Shown: piece after piece, positions 25,199-35,757 of the stretch
How the letters are laid out: each line of letters starts with the position of its first letter
Numbering within the stretch: the stretch's first letter is position 1
Source of the DNA: Dermatemys mawii
Lineage: Eukaryota > Chordata > Testudines > Dermatemydidae
Length of the DNA stretch: 64,000 nucleotides
Direction of reading: 5' to 3'
Assembly (NCBI GenBank): GCA_007922305.1
Contig: ML677386.1
Coordinates: 12,133,830-12,197,829, forward strand
Notes under the pieces: model-generated
Told to the model about the DNA's origin: nothing
The model's input: only the letters and a program-made list of their open reading frames with translations
The model's database searches: none
Program-made: the position numbers and the translations under genes

Positions 25199-25393
25199 TT
25201 GGACTTCTTCCGCTATCAGGGAGCTCCCCCATTTCCAGGAGTTATGGCCTGGCAAGTCAGATTCAAAAACTGTACTTCATGCCTGCGTTCCTTCTCTGTG
25301 AGTGATGAGCACCAGTGGTGCCTTTACTGCCTCGGCAAAGCCCACATCACTTCCTGCTGCACCATCTGCCAACTATTCCCACCCAGGACATGA
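25199..25393 (+). pseudogene. Gag-like ORF1 fragment with Cys-finger
   Basis: This 64-codon open stretch contains paired Cys motifs (C-x2-C twice in 20 residues, then C-x2-C) and a C-L-G-x-A-H core. It ends in a TGA right after the finger, so it is a broken copy of a longer retroelement protein, not a host gene. Confidence 0.5.
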
Positions 25394-26616
25394 GAAGCTA
25401 GAGAACTTTGCCTCCGGAACTTTCTAATGGAATAGGCTATGCGCCCACATGTGCCATTACCTCTGGAACTGGTGGGTCTGTCAAAACAGCATCCATCGCT
25501 GCCAGTGAGTGCCCCTCCATCTTCCTACCAGGCGCTGGAGCCATCAGTTCTTTCATTCACTGTGAAGCCTCACTGTGAGCATAAGAAGCAGAGACATGAA
25601 CATAAGGGCAGCCCCACCTTGGAGACCACCCCACAGTGCAGTGTTACCTCCACAAGCCAAGCCAGGCTGGGTGAAAAGTCACACACCAACTCAGCTGCTC
25701 CATCTCCCAAGAAGCCCTGAACCAAGCACAAGGCAAAGTACTGATGTGATCCACCGGTGCCACCGCCAGCCTCAGTCACTAGTGTAGTACCACCAGCACT
25801 GTCGATGTTGCTGGGCCCCTCTAGTCTGCCATGTGCAGTTCCCCATACGTCTGGCCACCTGGAACTGCTGAGGAGCTTCTGCTCCCAAACCCAGGTTCCC
25901 CGCTGCTCTCCAATCCCCCAGGCACCTCAGTCCTGCCTTTTCCGGTGGATGAACTTCTCCTTCTCCTTACTGACTGGTTCCCTTCTTCCTCCCACTTTGC
26001 ACCACCAGCACCGTCAGCTCCACCCCTGTGAGACAATCCTCCAAGTCAGAGTGCTTCTCAGAGCTGGATCCCTCCTTTCCCCCTACTCAGTCTTGCAGAC
26101 TGGATCCCAGGTACTGACTCCCCTATTCGCTGGAATCTGACCCTACTGCTGAGCCATGGTTCCACTATCCCTGTGGCCTGCTGACACCAATGATCTGTAC
26201 GCTTCACCCTACTGGCCTCCCTAGGACCCGTACTGGAACAATGGGGTTCCTCCAGTGACATCTTACCGACCATCCCCTGCCTACACCATGACCTCCTCAG
26301 TTTATGACAACCCTGGGGAAGACATAGTGCAGCCAGTTCCATCAGTATTATGGCTCCCTACGGAAGTCTCGTTGTCGATGGACAAGGGCACTGATTCCAC
26401 CCTCCTTCTCTCCTCCTGATGACCAGGTAAAATACTGTAACCAGCTTCAGCGAGTGGCTGCGGCCATTGGCCTTATGGTATAATAGATCCAGAACCCACA
26501 AAATTTGCTCCTGGATATTCTGCCACTGCTGGGACTCTCCTGCATGGCCTTCTCTGGTGCAGTTGGTCTGGCATACACCAGCTTCCTGTGGTCCTATTCT
26601 TAAGCATGGAGAAAGG

Positions 26617-26774
26617 TACAGTGGAACCCCGCAACATCTTCCCCTGCGATAGCGCAAATCCGCTTATAACGCGGGGCGCACGTGGCTCCCGATGGTGGCA
26701 ACGGGCGGTGCTTTGGTGGCAGCGGTCGATATGTTTGGACCCCGATTGTCGTGGTATTGCGGGGTTCCACTGTA
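26617..26774. mobile_element. Tc1/mariner-type MITE with perfect 16-bp ends
   Basis: The element spans 26619-26772 (154 bp). It begins CAGTGGAACCCCGCAA and ends with its exact inverse, flanked by TA on both sides (26617-26618, 26773-26774). It is GC-rich and non-coding. The TA duplication and CAGTGGAACC-type ends suggest a Tigger/pogo-like non-autonomous element. It interrupts the retroelement around it. Confidence 0.85.
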
Positions 26775-26847
26775 TTTCTTAGTCCTGTTTCAGGGCATGG
26801 ACTTTCTTTTCACCCCTCCCCACTGGCCTCCCTGGCTCCCACAAATC

Positions 26848-26909
26848 AGTGAGGCACTGAGCTTCAGCAAAGCATAGCAGTGAGGAACTAAGCTTCAGCA
26901 AAGCATAGC
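26848..26909. repeat. Two-copy tandem repeat, 31-bp unit
   Basis: Units beginning TGAGGCACTGAGCTTC and TGAGGAACTAAGCTTC, both continuing AGCAAAGCATAGCA, stand head to tail at the downstream edge of the decayed retroelement. They differ at about three positions. Confidence 0.75.
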
Positions 26910-28165
26910 ATACGTCTACAATATCATTTATAAGTAATTAGTTGCATAGCTTAGGAGGGCTAATTACCACTGTTTCAAATGTTTTTAACAAGGCATTTGA
27001 GAATGTGAATATTCTGTGAGAATTTTCTTGTGTGCATGAGGCATATACGCATCTTGATGACTTAAGTGAACATTGAGAGAGAGGTGGGAGAGAGAACCAC
27101 ATAAGTCTCAAATGAAGAGTCATACCAAAAGTTGTCTTTAATATGGAATTACAGTTTTACATACTAGTGCCTAAAGACATAATTTAATCCAGGGCTGAAA
27201 GTCCTGCATAAAAATAATTATTTTAAATTAATCTAAGAGTATTATGGATTATGTGATTTGATGAAGCTCTTTACTTTTGGGATTGTAGCTCAGTTCCATT
27301 TAAGAAAAATTAATGTGGTGGTTTCCTAAATGCAATTCTCTCACCAAGGCTGAATTAATGCGAGGTCTGAATTTTTTATGCAACAGTAGAAATACCTTTC
27401 TAATTTTTTTATTATGAATCCTTTCCCCTGTAGAACTGGTGTCGGTGCATCACCAGTGGACTATAGAAAATTCTGTTTCCATTGGACTGCCTATTTCTAC
27501 TTATTCCCAGCAGCTAAACCACAATAAAACCTAGCTAAAAATACACCGAAGACCATATTATTAGTTTTTCATGTAAGCAGTAGCTATAGCTGTCACAGGC
27601 ATGTCATGATAAAAAAATAAAAGGGGTATTGTAAGGAAACACTTTCTGTACTAAAATGTGGTCTAAACTATGAAAATGGCAACTACTTCAGTAGATAATA
27701 TCAGATAATGTTTTACATTGTATCACCCCTTTCATCCATCAGGGGAACCCAGAGCACTTTGTAAACTACATCTACAGGAACCACTTCATCTAGCACCAAG
27801 AAATCAGGCATAAATGGGGTAAAAATGCTCCAAACAGCTGTAAAGCTGTGTGTGTTTGCTTCGCAGTGGGGCAGCAGAAGGAGAAATGTCTGTACACTTC
27901 CTATAATCCCCAGAGAGAAACTTGCATAGCATTTCCCGTAAGCTCTCTGTGGGAGGGCCAGTACTGTGTTAGGTCAGTGGCCAGTGGTTCAGTGTGCTGC
28001 ACCCATCTAGTGGGCCAAATCCATATTAGAAGGAGAATAAGGGCCAACTCTGTTTTGTGGTATTTGTTGTTGTGTCCAGCATTCTCTAGAGTCTTTTTTA
28101 AAGAATCTCTAAGCAGTCATAGGATAAGAAATAAACGTACCGTAAATGATTGGAAACTGGCTAAA
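26910..28165. other. Intron 4 sequence, nothing recognised
   Basis: A weak MIR/L2-like scrap (CATCAGGGGAACCCAGAGCA) lies near 27735-27830. The 118-codon frame at 27848-28204 has no domain and runs into a LINE fragment. Confidence 0.4.
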
Positions 28166-28390
28166 GGCCAGAACACAAGGTTCTGTACTTGGACTGATGT
28201 TTAATATATTTGTTAATTACCTGGTAAAGGGTCTCAGCAAGAATAGCACAAAATTTCTGGATAAAAGGTGAGTGCCAAGCAGAGAATTGAGATTCTTGAA
28301 GGACTTAGTGGAAAATGGCAACATTACCTAGCTTTGTCAAATTAAATGTTGACAAAGCTAGGTAAAGCACATTGGGAGGAATAATTTGGA
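28166..28390 (+). mobile_element. LINE reverse-transcriptase fragment with perfect hairpin
   Basis: ATATTTGTTAATTACCTGG (a broken N-I-F-I-N-D-L type stretch) and AAATTAAATGTTGACAAA...GCACATTGG match the order of CR1/L2 ORF2 around and after the F-A-D-D motif. The frame is broken. It contains a perfect 17-bp inverted repeat (28324-28340 with 28349-28365, 8-nt loop). Confidence 0.5.
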
Positions 28391-28410
28391 CTAGTCTTAC
28401 CCCTTACTGG

Positions 28411-28616
28411 GTGATGGTGTAGCCACGTTGGTCCCAGGATGTTAGAGAGACACAGAGGGTGAGATAATCTTTTATTGGACCAAATTCTGTTGGTGAGAGA
28501 GACAAGCTTTCAAGCTACCGAGCTCTTTTTCAGGTCTGGGAAAGGTACTCAGAATATCCCAGCTTAAGTACAAGATGGAACAATAGTTTAGCATAAGTAG
28601 TTACCACATATTCTAA
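28411..28616. repeat. Interspersed repeat of turtle/crocodilian type
   Basis: GTGTAGCCACGTTGGTCCCA, TTTTATTGGACCAAATTCTG and GAGAGAGACAAGCTTTCAAG are in the order I recall from a very common chelonian and crocodilian dispersed repeat. I cannot give its class. A and B boxes of a tRNA-derived SINE are not obvious. Confidence 0.5.
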
Positions 28617-28705
28617 CTATGTAGAACTAGAAGAATTCTTCCACCTACTTAATTCATATGTGACTTATTCGAAAACTATAGTATGGATTTCCATAATTCT
28701 TTGGC

Positions 28706-28749
28706 ATCTTAGTGCATATGACATTGGATCTTAGTGCATATGGCATTGG
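28706..28749. repeat. 22-bp tandem duplication
   Basis: ATCTTAGTGCATATGACATT(GG) is directly followed by a second copy with one change (GACATT to GGCATT). It lies about 510 bp before exon 5. Confidence 0.85.
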
Positions 28750-29259
28750 AGTAATTCTTTAGAATTAATATGCAAGAAATAGCAGTAGCAATTCTGTTTT
28801 CTTAGTTTACATTCATGTAAATGAATATTTATAACATAGTCACTGCTATCAGTTGTGTTGCTGTCTGGATCGCTGCATTTTGAATGTGGAAGCTTGCAGT
28901 GAAGTTAGAAAGCATTTACAGAGCACATTATTAAAGTATTTCAATTGTGACCCCTGTGTTCACTGCTCTCCATTTTAATTTATACCATAAAATATTTAAA
29001 TTGATGTATGCTTTAATATAATACTCTAAAGTTGAGGAAATTATTGTACAGAAGTTATGAAGTATTATTTTTGAGCAGATATGCTTTCTAGCACATACTG
29101 TATTGTATAATTGTTTGGTAAATTCTACTTTTAAATATGATTTTTCTTCAGTGCATCTTGTTCACTATTCTAAGGAAAATACAGCACATTTTTAAGTGAC
29201 TGAGCAAATATTCATTTTATGTTTTCTCTTTTTTCCTCTCTCCCCTCATGGCTCTGCAG

Positions 29260-29274
29260 AAATTTATGATGAAG
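29260..29274 (+). CDS. RYR2: RYR2 exon 5 (15-bp micro-exon)
   Basis: AAATTTATGATGAAG encodes K-F-M-M-K, human residues 99-103, in phase 0. It has the acceptor TGGCTCTGCAG and the donor GTAAGC. The exon would be missed by ordinary ORF finding. It is identified by its position between exons 4 and 6, the exact in-frame fit and the known K-F-M-M-K sequence of RYR2. It lies in the beta-trefoil domain A. The upstream polypyrimidine tract (TTTTCTCTTTTTTCCTCTCT) is strong, as expected for recognition of so short an exon. Confidence 0.95.
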
Positions 29275-29331
29275 GTAAGCAAGCTAATCATTTAGTATTG
29301 TACTTTGTATGACTTTTGATGATTTCATTTA

Positions 29332-30027
29332 ATTATTATTTATCTCTTATTTTTATTCTTTAAAGTAAATATCAAACTTTCACCAGATTTCGACTTCTGA
29401 GAGCTTTGGAATTAAAGAGCACATTGACTTAATTTAAGGCTTTTTTATGATCATGTATGGGTTGAGCAGGCACTCTGGGCTATGTGGAGTAATACTATTT
29501 GAAGGAATAACTTTAACAGTGGTAGGTAATCTTTTTCTTAAGAATTGTTTTAAAATATTAAAGCAGCTGTCTAAAGAGGTGGAAAACCTTCCAAACCTTT
29601 GCTAAAATGTATTTTAATGATTTAGAAAAGACAGCATTTGATACATTTTATAGCTTTTATATATTTGTTTTTTCTATTCTTTCCTTCTATCACCTCTTTT
29701 TATGGTTAGCTAGTTTCTGCAGTTCCCAATTAGTTGTTATGCAGTCAGTGGGATTGGTATAATATAGGGTTTGGCACATAATAATACATCTTGAGGCAAT
29801 AAACGGATAAATGTCCCCCCCCCCAAAAAGGAACATATTGAAAACAGGTGCAATGCATTCTGATTCTGCTGTACCTGGAATGCTGCCATGACGGTTTAAT
29901 ACATCAGCTGGGATGGTTGAGCCCTTCAATGGCAATGGCATCTGCACCCCCAAGTCATCCGAATAAATAGATTCCTGATTATTATTGATCTCTTATTTTT
30001 ATTCTTTAAAGTAAATATCAAACTTTC
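29332..30027. repeat. 50-bp direct repeats bracketing 596 bp
   Basis: Positions 29332-29381 and 29978-30027 match at 49 of 50 bases (starting ATTATTATTTATCTC and ATTATTATTGATCTC). The enclosed sequence has a C-run at 29814-29823 and an 87-codon minus-strand frame without a domain. It is no recognised element. The first copy begins 58 bp after exon 5. Confidence 0.85.
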
Positions 30028-32058
30028 GCTGTAATTCTGGAAACCCTTTTACTTATGGCATAAGGAAGCGCTAGGTAAATTTCAAAATATTTTGAAAAGT
30101 TCACATGAACCCTGAAAGTTTTAGTTCTCGTTCAATGATTTATCTAAAATTTGTTTATTGTCTATTTTCTACCCTTTCCTCTCAATAGTAATCTCTCTCT
30201 CCAATGTGCCTGACTACCAATGTATTTACTGATTTATACTCTGAAACAAATGAAACAAATGAAATTCTTTTAAACCGAATAAAGGTAGAATAATTCAATA
30301 TATGACATAAAGGAATGCACCCCACAACCTGAGTTTGAGGTTATAGCATGCAAACTTCCATTCCTATATCTGCTGATTTAGCCTATGGGCTGGAATAATG
30401 TCTCCACCCAGGATCTATATAATTACTGATCCTTTCTCCTGGTACACCTCTTTCTTGCCCCATTATCACTATCCAAACTGTCACTGTAGAACCAAAACTG
30501 CCATTAGTGCCTTTGAAAATCTCCTCCTTGTAGACTGATTCTCTAAATCTGTAAGTGGAGCATAGATAAGTTAAGCATAAGCATGGAAAGTTTCTCCCCA
30601 TCAATATTTTTCCCATCGTTTGTTGTTTTTATTAATAGCCTCCATTCCCTCTGTACAATGAAATAGTACTTTTATTGTCTCTACTTGTATTATTTTGCTA
30701 ATGAACTCAGTGTTCTGATTCTGAATGGAGTAAAACCAGGCAACATCAGTGACCTGAAGGTTACAGAGCAAGATCCCACCAAACTTGGATTGTGTAGTGA
30801 TGTCATTGCAAAAGCTTATATGGCATTGAAGTGTCCTCCATTCACTACTCTGTATGGAGAAAAAGGAATTAAACCAGCTGCAACCACAATTCCTACAATA
30901 AAATCATATATATTTGGTAGAATGACTATCATCAATGCTTGACAAGTATTAACAACCTGACATTAAAAAAAGAATAATCAACAATGTTCCTGTGCATAAA
31001 TCCCTATTTACTGTATTAGTCATTATTTTGTTTTACATCTGGCAGTTTAAGCCCATTTTAGCATTTTAAGTCTACTACGATAGTAATACATTATCTGCAA
31101 CCTTGAGGGCCCAATTTACTTTGGAAATAAAGCAGAGACTCAGGTTTTTATGAGAGGAATACTACATTTTAATACAACATTAATACTTTAAAGATTACAA
31201 GCATTGGATTAAAAACATTGGAGTAGTTGCCATTAAAAAATAATCAACATTTGAAACAGTTACCCCTGTATCTTGTAGTCTTTGCTTTAGAAGACACTGC
31301 TGAAGAAATCAAAGGAAGGTATTACCACTTTCTCTATACTTAATAATTGTTCTTACTGAAAATAAATGTTTAGGAGCTATACAATGGTCAGCAAAACATT
31401 GGTAGCATTGTTGGGTTTTTCCACATTTAATGTAAATCATGGGACACATATTTTAGAAGGTTCTAATGCAAAATGGTTGATTATTATTTTAATTAGAGCT
31501 TCATAACAATTTTTCCTTAATTCCAATCATTGCACTTACCATTTACCATAATTCCCTTCTCATGAGGTATCCATCATAAAATTAGTTTTTGCAGCTGCAA
31601 AAAAGCTGTTAACTTGTTAAAAACTCTGAATAATTATTTAGTGAATATTTTTTCATTACAATGCACTTTAGCTCTTGCTTTCTTTTGACACATTCAGCAG
31701 TTGTGGGATGTTGTTAATTGCTGGCTTCGGTGACTGGAACTGCTTAAATTTTTATATATTAAAGGAATTGCAGTTAGGACTTCTCTTCAGATATTCAATC
31801 ATTACAGTTGTATAGTCATACTCCAAAGAGTATCAGTAGTTACTACCACTTATTCTACATAGAAAATTGCCCCAATATAACTCTCCTTATTTGGGTAGGA
31901 GCAGTCATACATTTACACACACCTGTCTCCCACCAATAGATCCATGAGTTAACTTCCTCTTTTTTTTGTTTTTTGTTATCAACACAGTTCTACATCATTA
32001 GTTAAATTGAAATAGTGGCAATATGGTCACGTATTTACACTGATGCAGTAACATCGGA
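30028..32058. other. Intron 5 sequence, nothing recognised
   Basis: This is AT-rich. The 85-codon frame at 30685-30942 has no recognisable domain and no matching splice context. Confidence 0.45.
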
Positions 32059-32231
32059 GCAATAATGTAGGTGGTTTGGCTTTTCCTTGATTCTTTATTT
32101 CTTATTCTTTTTTTTTTATTATTTGAAAGAGGGAGAGAGAGAGAGAAATCACCTCTGCTTACTAAAGTTAGGTGCGGGGTACAGATGAGGTTTTTCCTTT
32201 GCTGATGCAGTTGACTGGAGACAATTTCCTG
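32059..32231. repeat. Interspersed repeat copy 1 (partner at 36982)
   Basis: It shares GCAATAATGTAGGTG, TTATTTGAAAGAGGGAGAGA, AAATCACCTCTGCTTACTAA and GTTGACTGGAGACA with 36982-37161 in the same order and orientation. It includes a T-rich and a GA-rich tract. The class is unknown. Confidence 0.7.
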
Positions 32232-33000
32232 TCCGACACTGCATCCACTCAATGAAGAACTGACCTGTCTGGCAACCAGGAACTCTTCAATGGCATCAAT
32301 ACTCCGGTTGTCCTCTGGCAATTCTATCTGCCTTTGGAATCCTCTCCAGTATAACAGGATTGGCTTTCCTGTCTAATAATGGATATGAGAACTGCATTCC
32401 TCTGTCCCTCATCCACGTGCACAGTGAAGAGCTTAGACTGGGGTAGACAACAGATGCCTTTTAGGATACAATGAAAGAGATTATGGGTGTTTGATCTCTA
32501 CTCCTTCAGTTTCCTTAGATGGCAGGCATAGTGTGCACTATGGTGTGAAACTTCCCGTCTGGTAGTGAGCCTGCAGGGAGTTCAGGGATCCATGGAATAA
32601 GAACACTATTCCATACTTCACTGGGCTAATATTTGTTCAGTGTGCTGCTATGTGGACACAGGTGGTGCAGCATGCTGTGGTGTTAACCCAACTGTGGGAA
32701 TGCTTTCCGCTAAAATATCTGTATCAATTTCACTGAACTGATGGCATTTATGTCAGTGCAACTTTTGTATCTAGGCAAGGCTATGGAGTAGAAAAGACAA
32801 GTGTAACATCCTTAAAGTACCAACCATCCAATCATAATGTGGCTTTGGACAATTAGTGTGTCTGGTTAGGTTTATATATATAATAGACTGTGTGTTTAAG
32901 AGAAACCATGCCTTGGGGTCTATTGTAATAAGAATTCCCAGTCTCTGATCTCCCAAACACCATGTTACTGAGCGAGAATCCTCCACAATTTTTTACAAAT
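32232..33000. other. Intron 5 sequence, nothing recognised
   Basis: This is intronic DNA without a supportable feature. Confidence 0.4.
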
Positions 33001-33672
33001 GTACTGTGATGGGGCAAGGCCGGATGGCTATAGGAAAGTGCTAAAGAATAGATATGTTAGTCTCAGGCTAAACAAATCCCTGGTACCAATGAAACCTTTT
33101 AGAAAGAAGTGGAAACAGCTAGCCTGATTGGGACACCTGAAGCCAGTCAGGGACTGGCTGAAACCAGTTAGAAACCCTCCCAGTTAGTCAGGTGGGTGTG
33201 AGTGTCAGGAGCTGTGGGAGGAAGTTGTGCTGTTGGTGAGACTGAGTGGTGGACAACATATTGTACGCAAGGAAGGAGGCCCTGAGGTAAGGGTGAAGTG
33301 GAGTTTGAAGAAGCGGGGACTGCTGTGGGGAAGTAGCCCAGGGAATTGTATTGTGTTTTGTGGATAAAAGGTCAGCCATCTTAGCTGATACTGTTAGGGT
33401 CCCTGGGCTGGAGCCCGGAGTAGAGGGCTGGCCCGGGCTCCTGCATTTCTGCCTCCCCTAATTAGTCTCTGAGATTGGAAGACAGTAGAGACTGTGCCAG
33501 GAAGGATAGCTTCTTCTCACTGGCTTATGATGAAAATGGCTCGATAGGCTGTGACCTTGTCTCTAGAGAGAGAAGGGCTATGTGGAGGGTCACAGTGAGC
33601 CTCTGAGGATAGTGAAAATCCTCCAGGAAACGCAGGATCCACGAAGATAAGGACAGAGCTTTGTCACAGTAC
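33001..33672 (+). mobile_element. Solo LTR (family A), plus orientation
   Basis: The LTR spans 33005-33668 (664 bp). It starts TGTGATGGGGCAAGG and ends AGCTTTGTCACA, with perfect 4-bp duplications GTAC at 33001-33004 and 33669-33672. It is the inverted relative of the LTR at 12436-13094. A shared open frame in the two copies is LTR sequence and not a gene. The 4-bp duplication is compatible with Gypsy or ERV integration. No internal region remains. Confidence 0.88.
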
Positions 33673-34147
33673 CTATATATGCCCAGGGTAGTGTATTTAT
33701 TTTATTGAAAATAAAGGATACCCTGACAAAAACAAAAAACTTGATATTAAAGTATGTGCCATGATCAATGGATCTTTCTTAAAAACACTAAAATTATTAC
33801 TTTCGAATTGTTTGTCCTTACAAGCTGCCTGTCTTTATGACAGAATGTTTGATTGTGGTAGGTAAAACTTAGGAGAGTCAAAACTGATTTTTGAGAAAAA
33901 AATGTGAGTTGTCACCATAACAATTCAGTGAGATTGAACTTCAGCATTGCTATCAAATTGCCAGTGAGATAATGGCATGTTGCTACTGCCAGTTCATTTT
34001 TTTTAGCAAGGCACAAAACACTTTTTTTATTCCGATGCTCCAGTCAATTAAGAGCTCACTCCACCTTGATTGAAGAGAAGTGAGAAATGCTGTGGATGGG
34101 AAAATAAAACTTGGGCTTTGAAATGGGAGTACTCTTATATCAAAGAC

Positions 34148-34449
34148 TAAGGCCAGGTCTAGACTTGGGGGAGGGTTGACCTAAAATTCGCAACTTCAGC
34201 TTCAAGAATAGTGTAGCTGAAGTTGACGTATCTTAGGGTCAACGTACCTGGGTGTCCTCACAACAGTGAGTTGACCATTGCCGCTCCCTTGCTGACTCTG
34301 CTTCCGCCTCTCACGGCAGTGGAGTTCCAGAGTCGACAGGGAGAGCGCTCTGGGATCAATTTATCGCATCTACACTAGATGCGATAAATCAATCCCCGAC
34401 AGATTGATCACTATCTGCCAATCCGGCAGGTAGTGTAGACTTGGCCTAA
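34148..34449. mobile_element. PIF/Harbinger-type MITE
   Basis: The element spans 34151-34446 (296 bp) between TAA duplications. It starts GGCCAGGTCTAGACTT and ends AGTGTAGACTTGGCC, an imperfect inverted pair. An internal palindrome around TTTATCGCATCTACACTAGATGCGATAAA centres near 34375. It is non-coding. The superfamily is taken from the TWA target and GGCC ends. Confidence 0.75.
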
Positions 34450-35682
34450 GATCTGTTAGATCTTTATATAAAGCCATAGTAGCTAAAGACTTAAAACACA
34501 TTTACATGTGGATGGTACTTAATGTACATGAAGCTGTGAAAATAAATGTGCACTGTAATGAAGCTTGCTCTGTTAAAAAGTGACTAGTGCTGTAACAAAA
34601 ATTATTAGTTTCTGTTGGCAGACAGTAAGTATTCTGACTATATATAAAACAAAACATCTCAGTGTTCTAAAAAATCACTTACCTGCAGTGTATTTGTGTT
34701 AAAATGGATTTTATTACTTAGCTAGTTTCATTTTCATCAGGACAATGTACGCTCATGTTGGCATTTTCAAGAGTATTGTTCCCAGTTTTGAATGCCCAAC
34801 GTGAGATGCTTTGGGCCTGATTTCTGAATGTTCTGACCCTTCATAGATCTTGTTAAATTTCACTGGAGTTTTTAGATACTCAGTACTTCTGAGAAACTTG
34901 CTTGGGTTTCTTCGGATGGGCATGAAAAATTGGGCAATTCTGAGCATTTTTGCCTTTTTGTCTTGCCTCAATGCAAGCTGTCTGATATCATTTGGAGCCA
35001 AACACCTGTGAATGTGGACATCCCTGAATGCAGTTGAAGAAGTGTGATAATACTGCTTGGGAAATGGGGGGCAATATTTCAGGAGTCTGGGGCTGGAAGG
35101 GGCTGAACAGGACTTGTGGCTACAGATGTGAATTGGCCATTCCCATATGGATGGTAATACAACACACATCAAAATTACATTAGTCCTGAAGAGTAGCTTC
35201 ATTTCCATTTTCAGTCCAAGGGGAAAAAAATGATCTCCCCAAAGACCTCTACAAAGAATCTCTGTATTGAGTTTTATGGCTGGATGCAAAGTCATAATTT
35301 GCCCGTATCAGTCAAATAAGAACATGTGATATGAAATGACAGTTTAATTCAGGAATCACTTGTCCAAGTCTTTTTTGAGAAGTGTCCAACTGATGTAATA
35401 TAGTCTGATTAAAACTTCACTATGGTAAGAAGCAGCAAAGGTTACATAAAGCTAAAGAGATTACATAGCTAAAGAGAACACATTGGCAATATAAACTACT
35501 GTCAAATCATCAAACTTCATCTGTATCAAAAAATGATTTAACTAGCAGGGGGCAGATACGTTTGTGGTTTGAGGGTGTTGAATGGAAATAAGAGAAAAGT
35601 TACCTGGGAACCGATTATGTTTGGTAGAAGGGTCTAATTTTAATCTAACCTGCCCATCAACCACTTTTGTTTATATGTACAG
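34450..35682. other. 3' end of intron 5
   Basis: From about 34780 to 34990 there are L3/CR1-like words (AATGCCCAACGTGAGATGC, TTGGGCCTGATTTCTG). The 180-codon minus-strand frame at 34753-35295 overlaps these and is not considered a gene. The acceptor of exon 6 follows TTTTGTTTATATGTACAG. Confidence 0.45.
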
Positions 35683-35757
35683 ACTGCACAAGGTGGTGGT
35701 CATCGAACGCTTCTCTATGGACATGCAATATTGCTGCGCCATTCCTACAGTGGCATG
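35683..35757 (+). CDS. RYR2: RYR2 exon 6 (75 bp)
   Basis: It encodes 25 residues, [20 protein letters not shown] then S-Y-S-G-M, human residues 104-128, phase 0 at both ends. The acceptor is ATGTACAG and the donor GTATGT. The sequence is the start of the first MIR repeat in the N-terminal domain and is very strongly conserved among ryanodine receptors, so this exon alone does not tell the paralogues apart. The downstream intron is only 806 bp. Confidence 0.97.

Larger units (their letters stand above)
24861..26830 (+). mobile_element. Decayed retrotransposon, probably DIRS-like, with zinc-finger ORF1 remnant
   Basis: It starts near the ATTCTTCTTCGAGTGATGG wording I associate with an abundant turtle retroelement. 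The frame at 25199-25393 encodes a Cys-rich module: C-T-S-C, then C-L-Y-C-L-G-K-A-H, then C-T-I-C-Q-L-F-P-P-R-T. This is the type of Cys-finger found at the start of gag-like ORF1 in vertebrate DIRS elements. Pro/Ser-rich frames follow to about 26340 with several frameshifts, then a Q-L-Q-R-V-A-A-A-like stretch near 26440. No recombinase or reverse transcriptase is seen, so it is truncated. A small mariner-like MITE is inserted at 26619. The DIRS label is from memory and could be a Gypsy-type gag instead. Confidence 0.5.

Noticed and set aside
30685..30942. 85-codon plus-strand frame in intron 5 as a possible exon or small gene
   Set aside because: It has no domain, no flanking splice signals fitting RYR2, and the surrounding sequence is ordinary intron.
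34753..35295. 180-codon open frame on the minus strand
   Set aside because: It overlaps L3/CR1-like non-coding repeat wording, has no recognisable domain and lies in RYR2 intron 5.
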